From: an uncultured Acidobacteriota bacterium
GTDB taxonomy: Bacteria > Acidobacteriota > Blastocatellia > Pyrinomonadales > Pyrinomonadaceae
Length of the DNA: 13,348 nucleotides
Reading direction: 5' to 3'
Assembly (NCBI GenBank): GCA_902826385.1
Contig: CADEEU010000058.1
Span: forward strand, 1 to 13,348
In this document: positions 5,343-12,830 of the stretch, one piece after another
Numbering within the stretch: position 1 is the stretch's first letter
Layout of the letters: the number at the start of each line of letters is the position of its first letter
Notes under the pieces: generated by a model
The model's input: the letters and a program-made list of their open reading frames with translations, nothing else
What the model was told of the DNA's origin: nothing
Database searches by the model: none
Program-made: the position numbers and the translations under genes

Positions 5343-7790
5343 ATGAACAAGCGACCACAAGACCTGGCATCTTCTTCATCGCGTATGCGGCGAAGATTTT
5401 GGGGTTTGGTCACGGGACCGTTTTGGAATTTGTCCGAGAACCAGCGGTTTTGGATCGGCTTTGCCGTTTTGTGCATTTTGACCACGCTGCTGATCAATAA
5501 TCCCGTCTGGCGGGCAACCGGCGAGTACGTCTATAAAGAAGGCGATATCGCGCGCGAAAGCATTATCTCGCCGGCCGACATTTATTTCGTCGACGACGAA
5601 GAGACCGAGCGGATAAGGCAGACGACTCGAGAAACGGTCGCACCTATATTTGCATTCGAGCCAAAACGCGCGGATGAGGCCGTGCAAAGCTTTCGAGCAG
5701 CGTGGGAAAGTTTACAGCGTCGCTCGGAGTCGGCACCGGCGGAAAAGACCAACGCGAACCACAAATCCGAGGCACGCTGGACAGGCGTTGGCGGAGAGGA
5801 GCTGGGCAAGGTCTTCGGGGCCAGGAATTTTAGTACGAACGAGCTCGACGCCGTTATCCGCATTCTTCGCGAAAACAGTTCGGGCGATATCTATTCGGAC
5901 CAGGATGCACCGCACTTGGCCAACGAAATTTCTATCGTCGACCGGCAAAAACCAACCGAATCGCGTCAGGCCCAAAACGCGGCTATGACCATGACTGCCG
6001 TCACCGATGCCCGCGAGCGTCTGGGACAGCAGCTGACGGAAATACGCAGCTTTTCGCCCAAAGAAGTCGAAGCGTTCAACGCCGCTCTCGGGCCGCTCGT
6101 TCAGCCGAGCATAATTTACGACAGCTCCGCGACCGAAAACGCTCGACGGATAGTGGCCGAAAGCGTACAGCCGCTTACTATCTCGCTGAAACGAAGCGAG
6201 AAGATCGTCGAGGAAGGTCAAAAGATCACGCCGCAGATGGTTTTGCAGATCGCGGCGATCCGGAATTATTCCACTTCGACCCGAACTCTGAACCGTTTTG
6301 CGGGTTTGCTCCTTTTGGTTACAGGCCTGTTTTGGGGAGCCTGGAAGTTTATCGAGCATCGCGGCATCGTCCCGCGGCTCGCACTGTCGGAGCAAAAGAC
6401 CTTTGCCCTTTTTGGATTTATCGTCGTCGTACAGACCGCGGTAATGGCCCTGATGTTCCAGTTGGCTGATTTTACCGCTTCGCAAAATGTAAAGGCGCCG
6501 ATGAACGACCCAAGCCTTTGGGCGTTTGCCATTCCGTTTGCGTTCGGCAGCCTTTCGATGAACCTTTTAGCTGATCGGCGAACGGCGATTTTTACCGGAA
6601 TTTTTTCGGCATTGCTTGCGGGATTGCTCGCACCGCGCGGACTTGAGTTTGCGATCTACGCGACGATCGCGTCTTCGGTTGCCGTTTACGGCATCGGCCA
6701 CTATCGCAGCCGTCAGGCCGTTACTTTTGCGGGTCTTTTGGTCGGCGGCGTCAGTGCGGTCATAGCGGTCGCGATCATCGCTTACACGCAGCAGCCGTTC
6801 ATCCTGAACACCATCACGCTTGCGATTGCCTGCGGGTTGGCCAGCGGGATAATCACGGCGGCGACTACGGCGGTGTTTTTGCCGATCTGCGAATCGCTGT
6901 TTGGAATTTTGACGGACGTCAAGTTGTTAGAACTTTCGAACGCCGATCTTCCCGTGCTCGGCCAGCTTGCATTGCGTGCACCCGGAACCAACCAGCACTC
7001 TCACGCGGTCGGACAGTTGGCGGAAGAAGCTTGCCGCGTCGTTGGGGCAAATGCTTTGCTGACCCGTATCGGAGCGTTGTACCACGATATTGGAAAATCG
7101 GCCGCACCGGAACATTTTGTCGAGAACCAGATGGGCAACAATCCGCACGACCGGCTAAAGCCCGCACAGAGCGCCAAGATAATCATTAGCCACGTAACGT
7201 ACGGCGTAAAACTGGCAAAAGAGATGGGCCTGCCGCAGCGGATAATCGACTTTATCCCGCAGCATCATGGGACCCGCACACTGCATTATTTTCTTAAAAA
7301 AGCACAGGCCCAGGCACGGCCGGATGAAGAGTTTGTCGAGAACGATTTCCGCTATCCCGGCCCGAAGCCGCAGTTCAAGGAAGCGGCGATAATGATGATC
7401 GCCGACAGCTGCGAGGCGGCGGCCCGCTCGCTGTCCGAACCGACGCCGGACAATATACGCTTTATCGTCACAAAGATAATCGACGCCATCATCAGCGACG
7501 ACCAGCTTGACGAATGCGACCTGACGTTGCGCGAGCTGACGCAGATACGCGAGGCGATGATCCGTTCGCTGATAGCGATCTATCATTCGCGTGTCGATTA
7601 TCCGGGCTACGTTCCGCCTTCATCAGGCCAGTACAAAATAGTGCCCGACGATGACGGCCCGAGCGAGTACGGCGGAATGAAGTATAAGGACCCGGCCGAA
7701 ATTCCGGTCAGCCGCGGCGGCGAGATCGAAGACGAAGCCATAGACCGTTCGCACGAGCCCGGAAAGTCGCAGGCGAAGGCCGCGGATTGA
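5343..7790 (+). CDS. pgpH: 7TMR-HDED/HD-domain membrane phosphodiesterase, PgpH-type (c-di-AMP hydrolase)
   Basis: The 815-residue protein has the PgpH layout: one N-terminal membrane segment (about 36-52), a large extracytoplasmic HDED region (about 55-310), a cluster of hydrophobic helices (about 316-520), and a cytoplasmic HD domain (about 535-750). HD metal and catalytic residues appear intact: His552 in NQHSHAVGQLAE, His581-Asp582 in ALYHDIGK, His617 in ISHV, His641-His642 in PQHHGT, and Asp688 in MIADSCEA. Characterised PgpH proteins hydrolyse c-di-AMP to pApA; that activity is inferred here from family membership. The tail after about 755 is polar, charged and probably disordered. It follows hflX by 107 nt on the same strand, with a purine-rich GAAGGAAG at 5322-5329, a little far from the ATG. 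In many bacteria this gene adjoins ybeY and phoH; here it does not, and the next genes face it. Confidence 0.9.
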   Translation: MNKRPQDLASSSSRMRRRFWGLVTGPFWNLSENQRFWIGFAVLCILTTLLINNPVWRATGEYVYKEGDIARESIISPADIYFVDDEETERIRQTTRETVAPIFAFEPKRADEAVQSFRAAWESLQRRSESAPAEKTNANHKSEARWTGVGGEELGKVFGARNFSTNELDAVIRILRENSSGDIYSDQDAPHLANEISIVDRQKPTESRQAQNAAMTMTAVTDARERLGQQLTEIRSFSPKEVEAFNAALGPLVQPSIIYDSSATENARRIVAESVQPLTISLKRSEKIVEEGQKITPQMVLQIAAIRNYSTSTRTLNRFAGLLLLVTGLFWGAWKFIEHRGIVPRLALSEQKTFALFGFIVVVQTAVMALMFQLADFTASQNVKAPMNDPSLWAFAIPFAFGSLSMNLLADRRTAIFTGIFSALLAGLLAPRGLEFAIYATIASSVAVYGIGHYRSRQAVTFAGLLVGGVSAVIAVAIIAYTQQPFILNTITLAIACGLASGIITAATTAVFLPICESLFGILTDVKLLELSNADLPVLGQLALRAPGTNQHSHAVGQLAEEACRVVGANALLTRIGALYHDIGKSAAPEHFVENQMGNNPHDRLKPAQSAKIIISHVTYGVKLAKEMGLPQRIIDFIPQHHGTRTLHYFLKKAQAQARPDEEFVENDFRYPGPKPQFKEAAIMMIADSCEAAARSLSEPTPDNIRFIVTKIIDAIISDDQLDECDLTLRELTQIREAMIRSLIAIYHSRVDYPGYVPPSSGQYKIVPDDDGPSEYGGMKYKDPAEIPVSRGGEIEDEAIDRSHEPGKSQAKAAD

Positions 7791-7871
7791 CAAGCTTTTT
7801 GGATACGCTTTTTTAACGCTGGAACGGGCGGCTCTTTTCGGTTGGCAGCAAAATAAAAACCCGGCCAAAAT

Positions 7872-7889
7872 CGAAGATTTGCGTCTTCG
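7872..7889 (-). terminator. Possible weak terminator hairpin after HU
   Basis: On the minus strand a 6-bp stem CGAAGA/TCTTCG with a 6-nt loop lies 34 nt past the HU stop and is followed by ATTTTGG, a short T run. A T-rich stretch (TTTTTATTTT) comes some 10 bases later. The stem is short and GC-poor, so this is a tentative call. The 133-bp space between the converging pgpH and HU genes holds nothing else I can support. Confidence 0.35.
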
Positions 7890-7923
7890 GCGGCACGGGC
7901 AAATATTAAAGCAAAGTTCTAGG

Positions 7924-8202
7924 CTAGCTGTTGTTGATAAGTTCTTTCAGTTCCTTGCCGGGTTTGAAATAGGCGACCCGTTTTGCAGGGATTTCTACGG
8001 ACGCTCCTGTTTTGGGGTTGCGGCCCCGTCGCGAATTTCGCTCGCGAACGCGGAAACTACCAAAGCCGCGTAGCTCGATCTTTTCGCCGCTGTTCAACGT
8101 CTCGACTATGCTGTCGAAAATTATCTCGACCAGCTGTTCGGCGTCCTTTTTTGTCATCTCGGCCTCTTTTGCGACTTTCTCGACCAGATCCGCTTTTGTC
8201 AT
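7924..8202 (-). CDS. hup: HU/IHF-family DNA-binding protein
   Basis: At 92 residues this has standard HU length and fold: two N-terminal helices (TKADLVEKVAKEAEMTKKDAEQ), the conserved turn ELRGFGSF (43-50), and the DNA-clamping arm with GRNPKTG (60-66), Pro63 being the intercalating tip residue. The closing helix reads FKPGKELKELI. It bends and compacts DNA in the nucleoid as a homo- or heterodimer. Its start is well supported by GAGGA 10 nt before the ATG. It lies 60 nt after rpsA on the same strand. The rpsA-HU/IHF order is widely conserved (rpsA-ihfB in E. coli), so the two are probably co-transcribed, though a promoter inside the gap cannot be excluded. Sequence alone does not separate HU from an IHF-like subunit. 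Confidence 0.95.
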   Translation of the reverse strand: MTKADLVEKVAKEAEMTKKDAEQLVEIIFDSIVETLNSGEKIELRGFGSFRVRERNSRRGRNPKTGASVEIPAKRVAYFKPGKELKELINNS

Positions 8203-8262
8203 CTTTGTTTTGTCCTCACACAGGCGTATTCTCAGCCCCGGAATGATAGATCGATAACTTCT

Positions 8263-10554
8263 CTATGCCGAAGTCTCAGCCGACTCTTCTTTTCCTTCTT
8301 CGTCTGCGGCCGCTTCGGCGTCGTCCGCAGCTGCTTCGGCGACGGTTGTTTCCTCCCCTTGTGATACAGATGCTTCGGCGTCGGCAATTAATTCCTCAGC
8401 AGGCGATTCGGCTGCGGGCGTCTCCGCCTCGGCTGTTTCGGCGACCGCCGGGGTCTCTGCCGTTACATCGTTCGCCTCGCCTTCTGCCGCAGGCTCGGTC
8501 TCCACGGCCGCGGACTCTTCCTCGGCCTTGGCGAGCGAAGCTTCATATTCCTGCTTCGCTTTTTCTTTCCTTGCCTTTTTGGCTTCTTCGCGTTCTTCTT
8601 TCGTCATTTCGGGTTTGGCTTCTTCCTCAGCTCCGCCCTTCATGAGATTTGCGAGTTCTCCGAGGCTGGCCATGCCGCCTTTTGCTTCAGCCGAATAGAC
8701 CCGGGTGTCGACAACAGGTTCGTCTTCTTTACCGACTGCCCGATGCGAAAGCCCGATCTTTTGATCTTCGTTTTCGATGCGCAGGATCTTGAAATCCATC
8801 TCCTGTCCAAGCGAGGCGACCGATTCGGCGCTCTCGACACGTTCGTCCGAAAGCTCGGAAATGTGACAAAGGCCTTCCAATCCTTCGCCGAGCTCGACAA
8901 AGATGCCAAAGCTTGTAAACCGCGAAACCTTGCCGCGTACGACATCGCCCGGGCGGTGTGTTGCGACAAAACCTTCCCACGCACTCGGGGTAAGGTCCTT
9001 CATCGAAAGCGACAGCCGCTGGCCGGCCGCATCGATATTGGTAACGATCGCGTCGACCTCCTGGTCCTTTTTGAGCAAGTCTTTCGGGTGTTTGAGCTTC
9101 TTCGCCCAGGTGATGTCCGAAACGTGGACAAGGCCGTCGATGCCGTCTTCGACCTCGACAAACGCTCCGAAATCGGTAAGGTTGCGGACCTTGCCGTGAA
9201 TCTTGGTACCGATCGGGTAACGCTCGTGGATGTTGTGCCACGGGTTGTCCTGGAGCTGCTTCATGCCCAGGCTGATGCGCTTGTCGTCGGTATCGACGCC
9301 GAGTACTTGTACCTCGACCTCGTCGCCCTTGTTGAACATCCGCTTCGGATTGGCCGAACGCTTCGACCACGAAATCTCCGATACGTGGACCAAACCCTCG
9401 ACGCCCGGCTCGAGCTCGACAAATATTCCGTATTCGGTCACGGACGAAACCTTGCCCTTGATACGCGAATTGACCTGGTACATTTCAACCACGGTCGACC
9501 ACGGATCGGGCAACAATTGCTTGTATCCGAGCGAGATCTTTTCCTTTTCGCGATCGAGCTTGAGTACCTTGACCTGCAGGTGGTCGTTGACCTTGAACTG
9601 GTCCGCCGGATTGCCCAAGCGGCCCCACGACATGTCCGTTACATGCAGCAGGCCATCGATGCCGCCGATATCAACGAAAGCACCGTATTCCGTCAGGTTT
9701 TTGATCGTTCCTTCGACGATGTAACCTATATCGATATTCGCCAGCGTCGCTGATTTTTGCTCGTTGATCGCGACGTCGGTAATGACCTTGCGGGACAAGA
9801 CGATGTTATTGCGGCGCCGGCTGAACTTGATGATCTTTGCTTCAATATCCTGGCCGACATACGAGTCGAGGCTGCGGATCGGACGCGAATCGATCTGCGA
9901 GCCCGGCAGAAATGCTTCGATACCGTTGAGGTCAACGCGAAGGCCGCCCTTGGTCTTATCGACGATCTTGCCGACAACCGAACGCTCTTCCTTATAGGCT
10001 TCCTCGATATCGTTCCATACTTTACGCAGAAGCGCGTCCGTACGCGAAAGCTGCGGCGGTGCGTCGCCGGCCGGAATCGACTTGATGATCACCTCGACAG
10101 TTTCGCCGACATTGAGAGTTTCCGAGCTGGCGGCCAGCTCTTCAGCCGCGATGACGCCTTCGCTCTTATAGCCGAAATCGATCAGAGCTCCGCGGTCCGA
10201 AACACCTACGACCTTGCCTTCGACCAGGTCGCCAGGATGATAAGCCGTCTGTTCCTGTTCGAACTGCTCAAGGATCGCGCCGAAATCGATATCGCCGGAC
10301 GCCGGTGCTTCTTCCGCCGGGGCTTCAGCGACCGGTTTTGCGACCGTTCGTGGTGCTGCCGGTTCTGGCTGCGGTTCTGCAGGTACCGCAGGAGCTTCAG
10401 GAGCCGCTGCTTCAGGCTGCGTTTCAGCCGCTTCGGTCGTTTCAGGAGCCGCCGGGGCCGCGGTTTCCACTGCTTTTTGTTCGGGAGCCTGCTCAACCGT
10501 CGAAGTTTCGCCCGTATTCGATTCTTCGACCTCGTTATTAACCTCGTTTGCCAT
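8263..10554 (-). CDS. rpsA: 30S ribosomal protein S1 with extended acidic tails
   Basis: S1 helps the 30S subunit capture and unfold mRNA. Six S1 (OB-fold) repeats are visible: about 105-172 (HPGDLVEGKVVGV), 190-256 (VVGKIVDKTKGGLRVDLNG), 276-345 (VEGTIKNLTEYGAFVDIGG), 361-432, 447-518 and 534-605 (VRGKVSRFTSFGIFVELG). Repeats 1-2 are the most divergent, as in ribosome-anchoring S1 domains. At 763 residues it is about 200 longer than the E. coli protein (557). The excess is an Ala/Pro/Glu-rich N-terminal arm (residues 1-88) and a tail (about 640-763) with a Lys/Glu-rich stretch, then Ala/Glu-rich sequence. The ATG at 10554 is preceded by AAGGAAG at about 14 nt, a loose spacing; no in-frame ATG inside the arm looks better. 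It is followed by HU. The core function is secure; the role of the tails is unknown. Confidence 0.96.
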   Translation of the reverse strand: MANEVNNEVEESNTGETSTVEQAPEQKAVETAAPAAPETTEAAETQPEAAAPEAPAVPAEPQPEPAAPRTVAKPVAEAPAEEAPASGDIDFGAILEQFEQEQTAYHPGDLVEGKVVGVSDRGALIDFGYKSEGVIAAEELAASSETLNVGETVEVIIKSIPAGDAPPQLSRTDALLRKVWNDIEEAYKEERSVVGKIVDKTKGGLRVDLNGIEAFLPGSQIDSRPIRSLDSYVGQDIEAKIIKFSRRRNNIVLSRKVITDVAINEQKSATLANIDIGYIVEGTIKNLTEYGAFVDIGGIDGLLHVTDMSWGRLGNPADQFKVNDHLQVKVLKLDREKEKISLGYKQLLPDPWSTVVEMYQVNSRIKGKVSSVTEYGIFVELEPGVEGLVHVSEISWSKRSANPKRMFNKGDEVEVQVLGVDTDDKRISLGMKQLQDNPWHNIHERYPIGTKIHGKVRNLTDFGAFVEVEDGIDGLVHVSDITWAKKLKHPKDLLKKDQEVDAIVTNIDAAGQRLSLSMKDLTPSAWEGFVATHRPGDVVRGKVSRFTSFGIFVELGEGLEGLCHISELSDERVESAESVASLGQEMDFKILRIENEDQKIGLSHRAVGKEDEPVVDTRVYSAEAKGGMASLGELANLMKGGAEEEAKPEMTKEEREEAKKARKEKAKQEYEASLAKAEEESAAVETEPAAEGEANDVTAETPAVAETAEAETPAAESPAEELIADAEASVSQGEETTVAEAAADDAEAAADEEGKEESAETSA

Positions 10555-10753
10555 TTACTGTTTGTGAACTTCCTTAACTAAAATTATTCTTGCCGCAATT
10601 TATGCCTGGTCCGTTGGAAAATGCTCGAATGCGGGGCGGATATTCGAATCAAAGCTGCCCGGTCGGGAGCGGATTTGAAGATCGCGGCGCCCTACGATGA
10701 AGATTACAGAGTCTCTTCACCAATTTTCACACAAATTCTGCAAGGCCGCATAA
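10555..10753 (-). promoter_or_regulatory. Untranslated leader of rpsA
   Basis: If transcription starts about 7 bases beyond the -10 element at 10765-10760, rpsA has an untranslated leader of roughly 200 nt. I see no convincing gene in it; the short reading frames here lack family features and good ribosome binding sites. A long leader would suit autoregulation of S1, which is known in E. coli, but I recognise no known motif. Confidence 0.4.
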
Positions 10754-10759
10754 ACCTAA

Positions 10760-10789
10760 AATTTACACGTCATTTTACTCCGCTGTCAA
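10760..10789 (-). promoter_or_regulatory. Candidate rpsA promoter
   Basis: On the minus strand a consensus -35 TTGACA (10789-10784) and a -10 TAAATT (10765-10760) are spaced by 18 bases. This is the best sigma70-type match upstream of rpsA and fits a highly expressed ribosomal gene. Between it and the terminator at 10917 there is no other feature I can support. Confidence 0.6.
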
Positions 10790-10916
10790 GACTTACGCGG
10801 CGAAAAACCATAGTGGATTCAAGATTTAACAGGGTTTCGGTCAGGTTGACCGGCGTTCATGTCGAGTTCAATTAGAACTCCACTTACGATCGAAGCCTTA
10901 GAAAATGGAAAAAGCT

Positions 10917-10944
10917 GAAAAAGCCTCGTAAGCGAGGCTTTTTC
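10917..10944 (-). terminator. Strong intrinsic terminator (bidirectional in form)
   Basis: GAAAAAGCCTCG and CGAGGCTTTTTC form a perfect 12-bp stem around a TAAG loop. The A run on one side and T run on the other make it usable from both strands. On the minus strand it lies 27 nt past the stop of the zinc-ribbon gene, so it most likely ends the pilT/zinc-ribbon transcript and insulates the rpsA promoter downstream. Confidence 0.9.
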
Positions 10945-10971
10945 ATAGGCTGGTATTTGAGGTGACTTGGC

Positions 10972-11280
10972 TTACGAGAGTTGGACACCGCATTTAGCAC
11001 AAAAAGCCGGGCTGATTGACTTGCCCAAGTACTTTTTACAGGCGGGACATCTCCAATTAACAAAGGAAAAGACAAGTGCGGCGACAATCAGCCCGAATAA
11101 GCTGAAGGCCAACGGCTCAGCTCCGAATCCGGCAATCGAAGCTTGGGGATTCTCTCTGAGCCAGAAGCCAAGGAGAAGTATAGGGATGAGCGGCGCGGCT
11201 ACTATCAACTGTCGTTTCCGACGAACGTTGAATGCCTCCAATACGCTTTCACTATTTTCGTTTTGAATTCTTGTTTGCAC
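10972..11280 (-). CDS. Small membrane protein with C-terminal zinc ribbon, function unknown
   Basis: The 102-residue product has two predicted membrane segments: about 24-41 (after RRKRQ) and about 56-74. A C-terminal zinc ribbon follows, with CPAC at 78-81 and CAKC at 94-97. By the positive-inside rule the N-terminus and zinc ribbon face the cytoplasm. The start is a GTG at 11280; there is no internal Met, and no strong ribosome binding site. It begins 19 nt after the pilT stop and is followed by a strong terminator, so it is probably the last gene of the pilT transcript. I do not recognise a characterised family. Zinc-ribbon plus transmembrane proteins of this size are common and mostly uncharacterised. 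A link to type IV pili is only suggested by position. Confidence 0.72.
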   Translation of the reverse strand: MQTRIQNENSESVLEAFNVRRKRQLIVAAPLIPILLLGFWLRENPQASIAGFGAEPLAFSLFGLIVAALVFSFVNWRCPACKKYLGKSISPAFCAKCGVQLS

Positions 11281-11299
11281 TCAATTCACTTTTAGCGCG

Positions 11300-12454
11300 T
11301 TACATCCGCGTGATCATGTCCGTGATATTGCTTACTCCACTCAAGCGTTCCATGTCTTCCTTGGCCATGGCCGAGGTGTTTTGGATTCCGGCGAGGCGGA
11401 GGCGGAATTCGTCCGGGTTGGTCGAGCCGCGGAGGGCTTCTTCCAGCGTGACAAGGCCGGACTGATAGAGGTAAAACAGCGACTGATCGAAGGTCTGCAT
11501 GCCGTATTGCGAAGTTCCGGCCGCGATTGCGTCGCGTATCGAAACCGTTTTGTCCTCGTGCAGTATGTAATCGCGTATCAGAGGCGTCGAGATAAGCACT
11601 TCGACGGCCGGTACGCGGCTGTTTCCGTTTGCCGACTTCATCAGACGCTGCGAAACCACGGCTTTCAGCAATCCTGCCAGTTGGATTCGAATGGCTTTCT
11701 GCTGAAACGGCGGGAAGGCCGACAGGATTCGCGTCAAAGTTTCCTGTGCGTCCAGAGTGTGCAGCGTGGACAGCACAAGATGGCCGGTTTCAGCCGCAAC
11801 TAACGCTGTTTCAATGGTTTCCAGGTCGCGCATTTCGCCGACGAGGATCACATCCGGGTCCTGACGGAGCGATCCGCGCAGAGCCTCGGCGAAAGAACGC
11901 GTATCGACATCGACCTCGCGTTGCGTGACGAACGACTCTTTGTCTTTGTGAAGGAATTCGATCGGGTCTTCAATAGTGACGATGTGACAATTGCGTGCCT
12001 GGTTGATCGCATCCACGATCGCCGCCAAGGTCGTAGATTTTCCCGAGCCGGTCGTGCCGGTCACGAGCACGAGGCCGCGGTTTTCCTGCGAGATCGTTTG
12101 CAGGATCGGCGGCAGGCCGAGCTCGGCGAAATTCTTGATCGTGTCGGAGATAACACGGGCCACGATTCCGATCGAGTTTCGCTGTTGAAAAATATTGACG
12201 CGAAAACGTCCCAAACCGGTCACACCGTAGCCGATATCGACCTCGTAGACTTCCTTAAAATGCTGCTTTTGCCGGTTCGACATCATCGAGAACGCCATTT
12301 CAAGCGTTTCGTCCTGAGTCATCTTCGACACTCCGGCCAACGGCCGCAGCTCTCCGTTGACCCTTATAACCGGTACCGATCCGGCACGCAAATGCAGGTC
12401 GGACGAGCCAAAGCTCATCGCCATGCGCAGAAGATCATCGATTCGGTTCAGCAT
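11300..12454 (-). CDS. pilT: Type IV pilus retraction ATPase, PilT/PilU family
   Basis: PilT is the hexameric motor at the cytoplasmic base of the pilus that drives retraction for twitching, adhesion and DNA uptake. The 384-residue protein has the N-terminal PAS-like domain with SSDLHLRAG (17-25) and the RecA-like ATPase with Walker A GTTGSGKS (133-140), Asp box TIEDPIEF (160-167), Walker B DPDVILVGEMRD (199-210) and His box HLVLSTLHT (225-233). The C-terminal AIRIQLAGLL (254-263) matches the conserved AIRxxLA retraction motif. All catalytic motifs are intact and the length is usual, with a slightly extended C-terminus. PilU is the main alternative; AIRxxLA favours PilT but is not decisive. 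No other pilus gene is in the window, so it is separated from any main pil cluster. It is the first gene of a two-gene unit with the zinc-ribbon protein. Confidence 0.93.
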   Translation of the reverse strand: MLNRIDDLLRMAMSFGSSDLHLRAGSVPVIRVNGELRPLAGVSKMTQDETLEMAFSMMSNRQKQHFKEVYEVDIGYGVTGLGRFRVNIFQQRNSIGIVARVISDTIKNFAELGLPPILQTISQENRGLVLVTGTTGSGKSTTLAAIVDAINQARNCHIVTIEDPIEFLHKDKESFVTQREVDVDTRSFAEALRGSLRQDPDVILVGEMRDLETIETALVAAETGHLVLSTLHTLDAQETLTRILSAFPPFQQKAIRIQLAGLLKAVVSQRLMKSANGNSRVPAVEVLISTPLIRDYILHEDKTVSIRDAIAAGTSQYGMQTFDQSLFYLYQSGLVTLEEALRGSTNPDEFRLRLAGIQNTSAMAKEDMERLSGVSNITDMITRM

Positions 12455-12558
12455 AAGCGGGATTTAGGCGTTCGTCGTGAGGACGTTCTAAGGCCGGGTT
12501 TATCGGCAAAATCTAAAGTTGATGTTCTGACGAATAGACTTGAAAGTTGCTCAACGAT

Positions 12559-12612
12559 GGTTTAACAAAGGCAGATGTGTAAACAAAGTTAAACCGTCAA
12601 ACCAAGTTTAAC
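12559..12612. repeat. GTTTAAC-type repeats upstream of pilT
   Basis: GGTTTAAC (12559-12566) and GTTAAACC (12588-12595) are perfect inverted copies, and a third copy GTTTAAC sits at 12606-12612, with a partial GTAAAC at 12579-12584. They overlap the likely pilT promoter and could be operator sites; the region is AT-rich, so chance is possible. Confidence 0.45.
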
Positions 12613-12634
12613 GCGGCATTTGCGGCACCGTCAA
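12605..12634 (-). promoter_or_regulatory. Candidate pilT promoter
   Basis: On the minus strand TTGACG (12634-12629) and TAAACT (12610-12605) are 18 bases apart, a fair sigma70-type match. It would give a leader of about 140 nt. The -10 overlaps one GTTTAAC repeat. A second TTGACG at 12600-12595 has no good -10 partner. Confidence 0.4.
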
Positions 12635-12640
12635 TCATTA

Positions 12641-12678
12641 TTTTCGAGCCAAAATTAAAACACTTTAAATCTCGAAAA
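12641..12678. repeat. Inverted repeat TTTTCGAG/CTCGAAAA
   Basis: Perfect 8-bp arms (12641-12648 and 12671-12678) flank a 22-base AT-rich spacer. It may be a protein-binding site or a hairpin; the spacing is long for a simple dimeric operator. Its position between the divergent genes makes control of either one possible. Confidence 0.4.
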
Positions 12679-12743
12679 ATAGTGGAAAAAGCCCGTAATT
12701 TGGTGTATTTTCTTACGATGACGTGAAGTTTTCTTTTCTGCCT

Positions 12744-12819
12744 CCTTTGGCTGTTTTGTCTAAGGCAAACGATAAGTAGACCTTACGGTTTGAAACCGAA
12801 AAATCTCCTTCGACAAAGG
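12744..12819 (+). promoter_or_regulatory. Possible structured leader of the protease gene
   Basis: Consecutive hairpins can be drawn: TAAGG/CCTTA (12761-12765 with 12781-12785), CGGTT/AACCG with a TGA loop (12786-12798), and CCTT/AAGG (12807-12810 with 12816-12819). The last would hide the likely ribosome binding site AAAGGG (12815-12820) of the ATG at 12831. A further CCTT at 12744-12747 can compete for the first AAGG. I recognise no known riboswitch class. Confidence 0.3.
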
Positions 12820-12830
12820 GTTATTAAATT

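Larger units (their letters stand above)
12455..12830. other. Divergent intergenic region between pilT and the S8 protease
   Basis: This 376-bp spacer is AT-richer than its flanks and contains no gene I can support. It holds a candidate pilT promoter, GTTTAAC-type repeats, an 8-bp inverted repeat and a possibly structured leader for the protease gene, each listed separately. I could not settle on a promoter for the protease. Confidence 0.7.

Noticed and set aside
5712..6485. 257-codon open frame on the minus strand inside pgpH
   Set aside because: Antisense to the well-supported PgpH coding sequence, low-complexity basic composition, no family features.
8743..9753. 336-codon open frame on the plus strand opposite rpsA
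   Set aside because: It is fully antisense to conserved S1 repeats, has no recognisable domain, and its repeated pattern mirrors the S1 repeats on the other strand.
10621..10875. 84-codon open frame in the rpsA upstream region
   Set aside because: No ribosome binding site or family resemblance, and it runs against the rpsA promoter and leader.
11921..12565. 214-codon open frame on the plus strand
   Set aside because: Antisense to pilT with Arg/Asp-rich shadow composition.
12740..12830. c-di-GMP (GEMM) riboswitch before the protease gene
   Set aside because: GGCAAAC at 12764-12770 recalls the GEMM core, but the required GGGACGCAAAGCC segment and tetraloop/receptor arrangement are missing.
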